Source: Spartobacteria bacterium
Lineage (GTDB): Bacteria > Verrucomicrobiota > Verrucomicrobiia > Chthoniobacterales > UBA10450
DNA length: 64,000 nt
Direction of reading: 5' to 3'
Assembly: GCA_003167555.1 (NCBI GenBank)
Contig: PMSN01000006.1
Span: forward strand, 62,001 to 126,000
Each line of letters starts with the position of its first letter. The first letter of the stretch is position 1. The translations under genes and the position numbers were made by a program. The notes under the pieces are model-generated. The model saw only the letters and a list, made by a program, of their open reading frames with translations, was not told the origin of the DNA and searched no databases. Positions 16,529 to 24,400 of the stretch are shown here, in pieces.

Positions 16529-18518
16529 GTCTGTCTTTCGGTTTGCGTCGGGGTTTTGTCGCCGGAATTGGTCGCAAGGCCACCGCTGCTTCCGCCGGCA
16601 GGAACCAGCCATCGTCGCTCACAGGCTTTGCGCTGCCTGGGCCGCCGTAGCGCGCATCATCACTCGACCAAATCGTTTCCCATTCGCAACCAAACGGTGG
16701 CGCGAGCAACGGTTCGGGCCCGGGAACGAACGATTGCCTTGGTCCGAAATTAACCACGAGCAATCGATCGTCGTTTCGTTCGCCGAAAAATCGGAGCACG
16801 AAACTTCGTTCACCCAGGACCGCGCCATCGACGCCTCGAGGAATTTGTTTTTGGAAGCGCGAATCTTCCCGTCGCAAGCGGATCAGGTCCTGATGCAAAA
16901 CGTAAAACGGCCGCTGTCCCGTGCGCTCGGCGAAGTTCAGTTTGCAACGCTCAAAGTTTTTTCGATCGGTCGGCACCGGCAGCTGGCGTTGTACGTTCGC
17001 CGTGGCCAGCGATGGAAATTGCGAGAGAAATTCGAAACGGCCCTTGCGGATCGCCTCGCGCAAATTCTCGTCGCCCACGTCGGCAAAGAAAGTGAAAGGC
17101 GTCGTCGCGCCAAATTCCTGGCCTTGGAAAAGCAGCGGCGTCCACGGGCCGAGCAGGAGCAGCGCGGTCATGGCGCGATATCGGCCCGGCGACGTTTCAA
17201 AACGCATGCGCGCGCCCTGGGCGCTGTTGGAAACCTGGTCGTGGTTTTCGATAAACGAAACGAAGGCCGCGGGAGACGCGCCAAACGTGGGCATGCCGCG
17301 CTCGGCCTCCTGCCACCAATAGGGTTGGCCTTGAAAGAGGTAACCGTACTTCGCCGCCGAAACGAATTCCTGCGGACGGCCCAGGTAATCGGAATAGTAC
17401 GCTTCGTTCCGGCCCGTCAGCGCCACGAAAGCGCTGTGATGGAAATCATCGTTCCACAAGCCATCGAGATCGTCTCCGCCTTCGCTCCGCGGCCGGATCA
17501 ATTTGGCTTCCTGCGATTCGTTTTCGGCCACGAGTATGATCGAGCGCTCGCCCGCCGCCGCCCGCGCCGCGCGACCAATCGCACCCACAATGTATTCGTC
17601 CGACCGATCGTGAATGCTCTGCGTCGCATCGAAGCGAAACCCGTCGAAGTGAAATTCCTCGATCCAGTATTTGCCGTTGGTGATGAAGAACTCGCGGACC
17701 CGTCCGGAATTGTTCCCGTCGAAATTGATCGAGTCGCCCCACTCGTTCGCGCGCTCGCGTTGCAGATAATCGTCCGAGAAAACGCCGAGATAATTTCCGT
17801 CCGGCCCGAAGTGGTTGTAAACGACATCGAGAATCACGCCCAGGCCTAACGAGTGGGCTTCGTTCACAAAAGAGCGCAAATCGTCCGGCGCGCCGTAAAG
17901 CCGCGTGGGCGCGAAGAGATCGACGCCGTCGTAACCCCAGCCGAATTCCCCTGGAAAATCCGCGATCGGCATCATCTCGATCACCGTGATTCCGATCCGG
18001 GCCAACTCGGCCAGCTCCCGCGCCGCCGCCATCCAGGTGCCTTCGCGCGTGAACGTGCCGATGTGCATTTCGTAAGTGATTTGGCCCGGCATTTGGATTC
18101 CCTTCCAAGCGCGGTCCGTCCACTGGAACCGCGTTGGATCGACGACACAGGACGGCCCGTGTGGTCCCTCGGGTTGAAAACGCGACGCCGGATCGGGGTG
18201 ATAATTTTCCGCGCCGTCGACGCGGAAACGATAAAGCGTTCCCGCGTCAGCGGCGATCGCGCCACAAAAATATCCCGTCGCCTCGCGTTCGAGTTCCTCA
18301 AATGTGGGAGCGGACTTTGCGCCGCGATCTTTTCCCCACTGACCTTCGATCACCACCTCCAGCCGTTTCGCCTTCGGCGCCCAGACCCGAAAATGCGTCC
18401 GGCCTTCGCCAATCAACTCCGCGCCGATGGGATAGCGGCGTTGCATTTTTAACATTCCCTTGCTTCGCTTCGCCTTCGCGGCGCGGTTGTGCGGGAATTT
18501 TCTTTTCGTGTGAGGCAT
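16512..18518 (-). CDS. treZ: Malto-oligosyltrehalose trehalohydrolase
   Basis: Releases trehalose from maltooligosyl-trehalose. A 668-residue GH13 enzyme with an N-terminal carbohydrate-binding-like domain (30-105) and a TIM barrel holding the three acidic residues D297 (DGFRFDAT), E332 (LVAENES) and D427 (ENHDQ). The family marker FGWGYDGVDLFAP is present. Met codons at 22 and 25 are possible alternative starts, because the first 20 residues are basic and unconserved. Its usual partner TreY is not in the window. Confidence 0.93.
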   Translation of the reverse strand: MPHTKRKFPHNRAAKAKRSKGMLKMQRRYPIGAELIGEGRTHFRVWAPKAKRLEVVIEGQWGKDRGAKSAPTFEELEREATGYFCGAIAADAGTLYRFRVDGAENYHPDPASRFQPEGPHGPSCVVDPTRFQWTDRAWKGIQMPGQITYEMHIGTFTREGTWMAAARELAELARIGITVIEMMPIADFPGEFGWGYDGVDLFAPTRLYGAPDDLRSFVNEAHSLGLGVILDVVYNHFGPDGNYLGVFSDDYLQRERANEWGDSINFDGNNSGRVREFFITNGKYWIEEFHFDGFRFDATQSIHDRSDEYIVGAIGRAARAAAGERSIILVAENESQEAKLIRPRSEGGDDLDGLWNDDFHHSAFVALTGRNEAYYSDYLGRPQEFVSAAKYGYLFQGQPYWWQEAERGMPTFGASPAAFVSFIENHDQVSNSAQGARMRFETSPGRYRAMTALLLLGPWTPLLFQGQEFGATTPFTFFADVGDENLREAIRKGRFEFLSQFPSLATANVQRQLPVPTDRKNFERCKLNFAERTGQRPFYVLHQDLIRLRREDSRFQKQIPRGVDGAVLGERSFVLRFFGERNDDRLLVVNFGPRQSFVPGPEPLLAPPFGCEWETIWSSDDARYGGPGSAKPVSDDGWFLPAEAAVALRPIPATKPRRKPKDRHVREE

Positions 18519-18531
18519 CTCAAATTACAAG

Positions 18532-18556
18532 GTAGCAAGCTTCCAGCTTGCGCTAC
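18532..18556. repeat. GTAGC-AAGCTTCCAGCTTGC-GCTAC hairpin
   Basis: A short dispersed palindrome lies directly against the ATG at 18558, where a ribosome-binding site would normally be. The left arm lacks two bases (GC) relative to the right arm. Confidence 0.6.
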
Positions 18557-18557
18557 G

Positions 18558-20951
18558 ATGGCCGGAATAATCGAACGTTACACGAAATGGCTCCACGCGC
18601 AGTGGCCCGCGGGCACCGTGGAAAAGCTCCCCGTCTCCGGACCGGAGGGGGTCACGGGTCAATCGGGCGTCCGAATCGTCGGTGATCTGACCGGCATTCC
18701 GCTCCTCAAATTTTCATCGGACACCGGCGCACGGGCGGTTCGCGCGATTTTGCGCGAGCCGGATTTCGCGAAAGGCGGAGAACGCGATCCCGCCGTGCTC
18801 GATCTCGCGATCATCGGCGCGGGCGTCGCGGGAATCTCCGCGGCGATCGAAGCGAAGCGGGCCGGGCTGAACTTCGCCGTCTTCGAAGCGACCGAGATTT
18901 TTTCCACCGTCATCAATTTTCCGAAAGCGAAACCGATCTACACCTATCCGACCGAGATGAAACTCGAGGGCGGCCTCCAGTTTACCGCCGATGTGAAGGA
19001 AGCGCTCCTCGAAGAAATGGAAGCGCAGCGAAAGGCGGCCGGGATCGAGGTCATACCGGCGCGGATCGAGCGGCTCGAGCCCCGCGGCCGTGGTAAGCCG
19101 CTGGTTCTGCACAAGAGCGACAAGACGACGTTGACGGCGCGGCGCGTCATCATCGCCATCGGGCGGAGCGGAAATTTCCGCAAGCTGGCGTGCCCGGGCG
19201 AAGAACTCGACAAGGTTTACAATCGTCTTTTCGATCCGAAGGAATTTGCCGGACAGAACGCGCTGGTCGTGGGCGGCGGCGATTCGGCGCTCGAGACTGC
19301 CATCGCGCTCGCTACCTGCGGCGCGCACGTGACGCTAAGTTATCGCCGCAAGGAACTGGCGCGCGCGAAACCGGCGAACATCGAGAAAGTCGAGATGCTC
19401 GTGCGCGATGCCTCGGCCGATGTGCAGATCGAGAAGCCGACCTCGGAACGCGTGAACACCGCCGTGACCTCCGGCATGCGTGGACAAAAATCGCCCGGCT
19501 CGCTCAAACTCGCGCTCGGGACCGAAGTCACCCGGATTGAGCGCGACCAGGTCTACTTGAAGAATGGGACCGAATCCCCTTTGCCTAACGACGTCGTCTT
19601 CACGATGCTCGGCCGCGAAGCGCCGCTCGAATTCTTCCGGCGTTCCGGAATTCCGATTGCCGGTGAAGCAACGCCGCGCGGCTGGATCGCGCTCGGAGTT
19701 TTCCTGGCCTTTTGCGTCTTCCTTTACGCCTGGAAATCCGGCGGGTTCGCGGAGACATGGCTGAATCCGTGGCCGGAAAATATGCCGGCGATTCTTGGCT
19801 CGTTAGGCGGATGGTTCCAGAGTCAGGTAGCGGACCGTTCGACGCTTCTCGGCACGGTCGCTGTCTCGCTCAAGTCGCGCTCGTTCTACTACACGTTGCT
19901 CTACAGCCTTAGCATCATCATCTTTGGCATCACGCGGATTCGGCGGCGGCGCACTCCTTACGTTACTTTGCAAACGACGGTGTTGATGCTCGTGCAGGTC
20001 GTGCCTTTGTTTCTCCTCCCGGAAATCATTCTGCCGTGTCTCGGTTACAACGGCTGGTTCGATCACGGCTTCGGCAAAACGATCGCCGATCATCTCTTCG
20101 AGTCTTACATTCCCGCCGACCAATACGCCGCGCATCAATGGCCGGTCTGGGGACATCCGCGCGCTTACTGGCGCGCCTACGGATTCATCCTCGCCTGGCC
20201 CCTCATGGTCTACAACGTCTTCACCGACGCGCCCCTTATGTGGTGGCTCGTGATCGCCTTCCTGCAAACGTTCGTCATCATCCCGGCGCTGGTCTGGCGC
20301 TGGGGCAAGGGCGCTTACTGCGGCTGGATTTGTTCCTGCGGCGCGCTCGCCGAAACCATGGGGGACAAGCAGCGGCAGAAAATGCCACACGGCCCGTTCT
20401 GGAACCGGTTCAACATGGCGGGCCAGGTGATCCTCGCGCTCGCGTTTCTTTTACTGCTCGTTAGGTTCGCTGGCTGGATCTGGCCGCAGTCCATCGCAGC
20501 TTCCGCGTTCCATTTGTTGCTCGAAGGAAAAAACGCGAGCGGCCAACTCGTTACCTACGCCAACTACAAGTGGATCGTCGATGTTCTCCTCGGCGGCGTC
20601 CTCGGCGTAGGCCTTTACTTCAAATACTCGGGTCGCGTCTGGTGCCGGTTCTTCTGTCCGCTCGCGGCCCTCATGCATATCTACGCGCGCTTCTCGCGCT
20701 TCCGGATTTTCCCCGAGAAATCGAAATGCATTTCCTGCAACGTCTGCACCTCGGTCTGCCACCAGGGCATCGACATCATGAACTTCGCGAACAAAGGTCT
20801 GCCGATGCAGGACCCCGAGTGCGTCCGTTGCTCTGCCTGCGTCCAGCAATGTCCGACTGGCGTCCTCGCCTTCGGCCATTACGACGGCGCCCAGCGCGTT
20901 GTTCTCGACAAACTCCCCGCCTCACCCGTTCGGATGCGCGAAACGCACTAG
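18558..20951 (+). CDS. FAD/NAD(P) oxidoreductase fused to a NapH-like membrane polyferredoxin
   Basis: A 797-residue fusion. Residues 80-390 form a two-Rossmann pyridine-nucleotide oxidoreductase (FAD loop GAGVAG at 87-92, NAD(P) loop VVGGGDSALETA), YpdA/thioredoxin-reductase-like but without a CxxC redox pair. After a membrane helix come several more helices and a NapH/NosR-like core with two cysteine pairs (CGWICSCG and CRFFCPLAA). Two 4Fe-4S ferredoxin motifs follow (CISCNVCTSVCHQ and CVRCSACVQQCPTG). The likely job is moving electrons from NAD(P)H through FAD and Fe-S clusters at the membrane. I chose ATG 18558, since the longer frame crosses a repeat. Confidence 0.85.
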   Translation: MAGIIERYTKWLHAQWPAGTVEKLPVSGPEGVTGQSGVRIVGDLTGIPLLKFSSDTGARAVRAILREPDFAKGGERDPAVLDLAIIGAGVAGISAAIEAKRAGLNFAVFEATEIFSTVINFPKAKPIYTYPTEMKLEGGLQFTADVKEALLEEMEAQRKAAGIEVIPARIERLEPRGRGKPLVLHKSDKTTLTARRVIIAIGRSGNFRKLACPGEELDKVYNRLFDPKEFAGQNALVVGGGDSALETAIALATCGAHVTLSYRRKELARAKPANIEKVEMLVRDASADVQIEKPTSERVNTAVTSGMRGQKSPGSLKLALGTEVTRIERDQVYLKNGTESPLPNDVVFTMLGREAPLEFFRRSGIPIAGEATPRGWIALGVFLAFCVFLYAWKSGGFAETWLNPWPENMPAILGSLGGWFQSQVADRSTLLGTVAVSLKSRSFYYTLLYSLSIIIFGITRIRRRRTPYVTLQTTVLMLVQVVPLFLLPEIILPCLGYNGWFDHGFGKTIADHLFESYIPADQYAAHQWPVWGHPRAYWRAYGFILAWPLMVYNVFTDAPLMWWLVIAFLQTFVIIPALVWRWGKGAYCGWICSCGALAETMGDKQRQKMPHGPFWNRFNMAGQVILALAFLLLLVRFAGWIWPQSIAASAFHLLLEGKNASGQLVTYANYKWIVDVLLGGVLGVGLYFKYSGRVWCRFFCPLAALMHIYARFSRFRIFPEKSKCISCNVCTSVCHQGIDIMNFANKGLPMQDPECVRCSACVQQCPTGVLAFGHYDGAQRVVLDKLPASPVRMRETH

Positions 20952-20970
20952 CCCGTCGTATCCACGGCCT

Positions 20971-21001
20971 GGGTAGCGCACGCGAGACGCGTGCGCTACC
21001 C
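20971..21001. repeat. Perfect 14-base-arm hairpin between convergent genes
   Basis: GGGTAGCGCACGCG and CGCGTGCGCTACCC are exact reverse complements separated by AGA. Placed 20 bases after the polyferredoxin stop and 48 bases before the patatin stop, it could serve as a bidirectional terminator, although no T-tract follows. Confidence 0.8.
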
Positions 21002-21049
21002 GGAGGCTCCGGTCACGCTGCAATCCTACCGTCCAACTAGCAGTCAGAC

Positions 21050-23155
21050 CTAGCGCGGAGAAGGCGGTAGACTGCTCAGGATTAATCTCATGGCTTCGCC
21101 GTTCTGGACGACATCGTCATCCAAATACAATTGCTCGCGCATGGTCCTCGCCGCCTCGCGGGACAACATCCAACCTAATGGCAAAGGCACGTCCGTCTCG
21201 CGCAGGCCGAAGTAAATGATGTCCTTGGTGACTAGCGGCATTGCCTCAGGCTGGGCCGCCTTGAAGCGCCGTTGCTCGCGTGCGATTGCCTTTTGCGCGT
21301 AGACGCCTCTGGCATCGCGCGTGTTCAGCAGCGCGTAGGGCGGCGCGGTCAGGTCGCCCAGGAAATCGCCCTGCGTTGTCACAGGTGTTGTCCGCTGCGG
21401 CTGCGAGGGGGACGGGCCCGGTTTCGCAGGGGCAATCGCGAGCGATCCTTTGCGCGGATCGTTACTGATCATAATAACCTTCACGTCCACATTAGTAATC
21501 TTCTCGACTCGACAGACATCCTTGATTCGCATGACGATCTCCAACGCGGTCGTAGCTCCGGAATTCTCGAAGTAGCCGCCATCGACGACATGGGAGCCGT
21601 TCGGAAAACGGCCGGCTGGACCCACGTAAGTAAAGCGCGCACTCATGTCGGCGGCGGTGCTGAGCGGGATGTTGCAGGCCGCTTTCGTCGCAGGCGGGCC
21701 GTACTGGGAGAGCTTGTCGGCCGCGTCCTCCGCATCGAGGAAGGCGTCGGTTACCCTGAGATTAGTGGTGATGATGCGATTGCCTATCTCGACCGACGTG
21801 CCGTTAAGAAAAAGCGCCGGCATCCACTCGCGCGGGCTCTGGCTCCAAAGATCGACGAACGACGCGGCGAAGCGATTGTTATTCATCGTGTCCCGCCAGC
21901 CCTTCTCCCATCCCAGCTCGAGGGCGCGCCCGCGATCGAAATGGGGAACGGGAAAAGGAAGGAAGCGTTGCACGAAATCCGGGTAAAGCATTGAGGCGAG
22001 GGCGGGGGAAAGAAAATCCTGGCCAAGGATGTCGTCCGCTTTGTCCTTGAACTTGAAAGCACTGGGGCTCGGCTCCGCCAGGAGCGCATCAAAGACGGTC
22101 GCGCCGAGGCTGCCACCGGAAACTCCGCTGATCGCAAAGAGATGCGGCGCAAAGTTCGGGTTCTTGTCCTGAAGCTCGCCGAGGATGGCAGCCGTCCAGT
22201 AAGCCGCGCGAATTCCGCCGCCTTCGGTCGCGACGACAAAGAGCGTGTGGGTTGCGCCAGGTTCATCATTCTTCTTCGCTAGCTCATGCCACTTGTGAAA
22301 GGACTGAATGACATCGAGGCGGTCTACTTCCTGCCGCGGAACGGTCCTGATAATATGGTTGTCGTTCCAAAAGCTGAAAAGCATCGCGGCCAGAATGAAG
22401 ATCGTGATTACCGGGAACTGCCAGCGGCCACCGAGGTAAACCAGGAAGCTGCCGGCACTGACCCATGAGGCAGCGGCCAGAAAGAGGACCGTGCCCATAC
22501 CGAGCCATTGCGGCACCGAAACGGGGTCTATCGCGAACAAGATGAAAAGCAGGAGCGAGGCAATCAACATGACGCTCACTGCTACAATCGTGGCCCACCC
22601 CAGGTCTTTGATATGTTTGACTTGCCGCGCCGGCGCCGCGCCGATCATTTTTCGGCGAAGCATAAGCAGAAGGTAGAAAATGATTGCCAGCACCGCGCAG
22701 AGGCCAGCGAAGAAATGTAACCAGAACTTTGCCGGCGAGGTTCCGGCATAAGGACCCGCCGCCGCCAGGAATCCGCAACCTACAATCAAGATCGGCGCGA
22801 TCCCCAGCAGCCGCGGCGCATGTTTCTCCGCGAACTTCGAGTAGGTCTCCGTGCGGGGCGCCCCAGGAAATTCGACGTAAAGTAAAACGCGCGCCGCATA
22901 CCAGCTAGTGAGCGCCCACAGCATCAACCCCGCGAAAAATCCGAACACTCGCGGCAAGTACCATTGCGCGCCGGCCATGCCTTCCCCGACCGTGCGCAGG
23001 ATTTCCGTGCCTTGAGCGACACAAAGGAAGACCGGCCAGGCGATAAGCGCGACGATAAAGCTGAAGCGGCATGGTTTGAGTTCACGGTAAAGCCCGCGAA
23101 TTGTCCACCAGATCCACTGAAGCCAGTTGCCGCGTTGGTTCGTTTCAGTACTCAT
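21050..23155 (-). CDS. Membrane-anchored patatin-like phospholipase
   Basis: The first ~265 residues of this 701-residue protein carry six to seven hydrophobic segments. The rest is a patatin-like lipid acyl hydrolase with the oxyanion loop GGGIRAAYW (312-320), nucleophile S346 in GVSGGSLG and the dyad Asp D525 in DGGYFENSG. It probably cleaves acyl chains from membrane lipids; the natural substrate is unknown. The nearest gene downstream converges on it. Some patatins are effectors of anti-phage systems, but the multi-helix N-terminus and the lack of a nucleotide-signalling partner give no support for that here. Confidence 0.85.
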   Translation of the reverse strand: MSTETNQRGNWLQWIWWTIRGLYRELKPCRFSFIVALIAWPVFLCVAQGTEILRTVGEGMAGAQWYLPRVFGFFAGLMLWALTSWYAARVLLYVEFPGAPRTETYSKFAEKHAPRLLGIAPILIVGCGFLAAAGPYAGTSPAKFWLHFFAGLCAVLAIIFYLLLMLRRKMIGAAPARQVKHIKDLGWATIVAVSVMLIASLLLFILFAIDPVSVPQWLGMGTVLFLAAASWVSAGSFLVYLGGRWQFPVITIFILAAMLFSFWNDNHIIRTVPRQEVDRLDVIQSFHKWHELAKKNDEPGATHTLFVVATEGGGIRAAYWTAAILGELQDKNPNFAPHLFAISGVSGGSLGATVFDALLAEPSPSAFKFKDKADDILGQDFLSPALASMLYPDFVQRFLPFPVPHFDRGRALELGWEKGWRDTMNNNRFAASFVDLWSQSPREWMPALFLNGTSVEIGNRIITTNLRVTDAFLDAEDAADKLSQYGPPATKAACNIPLSTAADMSARFTYVGPAGRFPNGSHVVDGGYFENSGATTALEIVMRIKDVCRVEKITNVDVKVIMISNDPRKGSLAIAPAKPGPSPSQPQRTTPVTTQGDFLGDLTAPPYALLNTRDARGVYAQKAIAREQRRFKAAQPEAMPLVTKDIIYFGLRETDVPLPLGWMLSREAARTMREQLYLDDDVVQNGEAMRLILSSLPPSPR

Positions 23156-23201
23156 GGAGAAGGCCTCCTCATGCGACGATTCGTTAGGTATTCCACGTAT
23201 C

Positions 23202-23723
23202 TTACAAGCCGACGAACTTGCGCAACGCGTTGTTTCGATTCAGCCAACCGGCTAGAAACTTCTGGCTGGCCGGCCTGTTCGCGGCGATGTTGCGGTAGAG
23301 TTGCTCCCGCGCCGCCAGCATGGCCTCCATCGTTTGCACCCGGTCGGCCGCGTCAACCAGACCGATCGTCTGGGGCCCCAACGCTCCATCCACCGTCGCG
23401 CCAACGGCTGCCTGGAGGATTTTGATCGCGCGGCCTTTGCCGTTGTTGACCGAGATATCGAGGACGATGTCGGCAATCCCATCCGGGAGTTTGTCGGCGC
23501 CCGAGCCGAGGTAGTAATCATTGTAATAAATGTCCTTCGCCTCGTCCTCCGTCAGGTTCCGAATGTCGACGTTCGGATGCGACCTCTGGTCGATTCCATA
23601 TTTGGTCAGCCCGCCCGGATCGTCCGGATCATCCTCGGCAATGACGTTGCCCTGCTTGTCTTTCACGACCTCCCATTGCAGGACAAAGTCGATCATCGGT
23701 TCGAATCGCTCATCACGCTCCAT
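23202..23723 (-). CDS. GH108 muramidase with C-terminal peptidoglycan-binding domain
   Basis: A 173-residue lysozyme-like protein. The GH108 signature is read as E18 in LQWEVV followed by DPDDPGGLTKYGID; the catalytic Glu normally sits in an EGG context. Residues 100-173 match the PG_binding_3 domain that follows GH108 in phage endolysins and in the ZliS secretion activator. I chose Met 22 of the longer frame. There is no signal peptide and no holin beside it, so either a relic phage lysin or a domesticated secretion-related muramidase fits. Confidence 0.8.
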   Translation of the reverse strand: MERDERFEPMIDFVLQWEVVKDKQGNVIAEDDPDDPGGLTKYGIDQRSHPNVDIRNLTEDEAKDIYYNDYYLGSGADKLPDGIADIVLDISVNNGKGRAIKILQAAVGATVDGALGPQTIGLVDAADRVQTMEAMLAAREQLYRNIAANRPASQKFLAGWLNRNNALRKFVGL

Positions 23724-24085
23724 ATTAGTTCCTCCTGTTTTGTTTGTTTTTGGGGAAATGGGGACATCGGTCAAATACACCACCACCCGCGGCGCGAAAA
23801 CGCTCGTAAATCACGTCCAGAATTGGGCGCGGAGTGGAAGGGGCGACTCATCGCGGGGAGATGTGTCATCATGGGGAAAAAGGGGTTGTGGTTGCCCCAA
23901 GGATGCGCAGGCGCTCCCCATCTTGTAAAGCGCATTCTTTCCGCTTCTTTGTGCTCAGCGACGATGGTAGGGCGAGACTGCGTCGAGCCGGTTCGGTTGG
24001 CTACCGTCTGAGTGACCGGTGTCTCTGCGACATTTTATCAAAAAAAGGCTCGCACGCTTACACGAAAACGTAGTAAGACGGGTTC
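23724..24085. other. Intergenic stretch of about 360 bases without a convincing gene
   Basis: All frames give only short, low-complexity peptides. It contains a half copy of the GGTAGGGCGA repeat family (23,966-23,991) and leads into a remnant gene. It may be eroded sequence on the left flank of the AT-rich insert. Confidence 0.5.
23966..23991. repeat. Half copy of the GGTAGGGCGAGAC...GTCGAGCC repeat
   Basis: Matches one strand of the 14,391-14,459 palindrome (GGTAGGGCGAGACT-C/G-GTCGAGCCG) without its partner arm. This suggests a truncated element. Confidence 0.5.
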
Positions 24086-24280
24086 GTGTGTTCCGTTCCC
24101 CTCGCCATTGCCCCTCTGTTTTGCAGCGGGACGGCGTTCGCCAACGAGATTCGCGAGTTCAATGTCCACACGTTGGAAAGACTGGGAAAAAAGCTATTTC
24201 GTAGGGGCAAAATTGCCGCGCACTCGCCGAATCTCGTCAATTATCTGATTGCCGAATTAAAGTCCTGCCGCGCACATGTC
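24086..24280 (+). pseudogene. Remnant of a secreted-protein gene at the island edge
   Basis: A GTG-initiated frame reads a signal-peptide-like hydrophobic stretch ending in Ala-x-Ala, then EIREFNVHTLERLGKKLF and KIAA. This resembles the N-terminus of a family of small secreted proteins that I recall from verrucomicrobial genomes (F-D-V-x-T-x-E-R-L-G). After about 60 residues the resemblance stops and composition turns AT-rich. I read it as a gene cut off by insertion of the neighbouring island. The right-hand end is uncertain, and no matching 3' part was found at 28.7 kb. Confidence 0.4.
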
Positions 24281-24400
24281 TATAAAATCATCTTGGCAGA
24301 ATGTTGTGCGCCCATTGTGCAATCTATTCATCACCAATCGACGCAGGAGAGTCTGTACTCCACATGACCTGTACCTATCGAGATTGAGCGAATTGCTACG

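Noticed and set aside
16431-17849. 472-codon plus-strand frame opposite treZ
   Set aside because: Composition is Arg/Ala-rich shadow sequence, and treZ on the other strand carries all catalytic motifs.
21050-23155. Patatin as effector of a nucleotide-signalling defence system
   Set aside because: There is no cyclase gene next to it, and the large multi-helix N-terminus is unlike the short patatins of such systems.
23690-23710. GGTTCGAATCG resembling a tRNA T-loop
   Set aside because: It lies inside the GH108 coding sequence and no acceptor stem or other arms can be folded around it.
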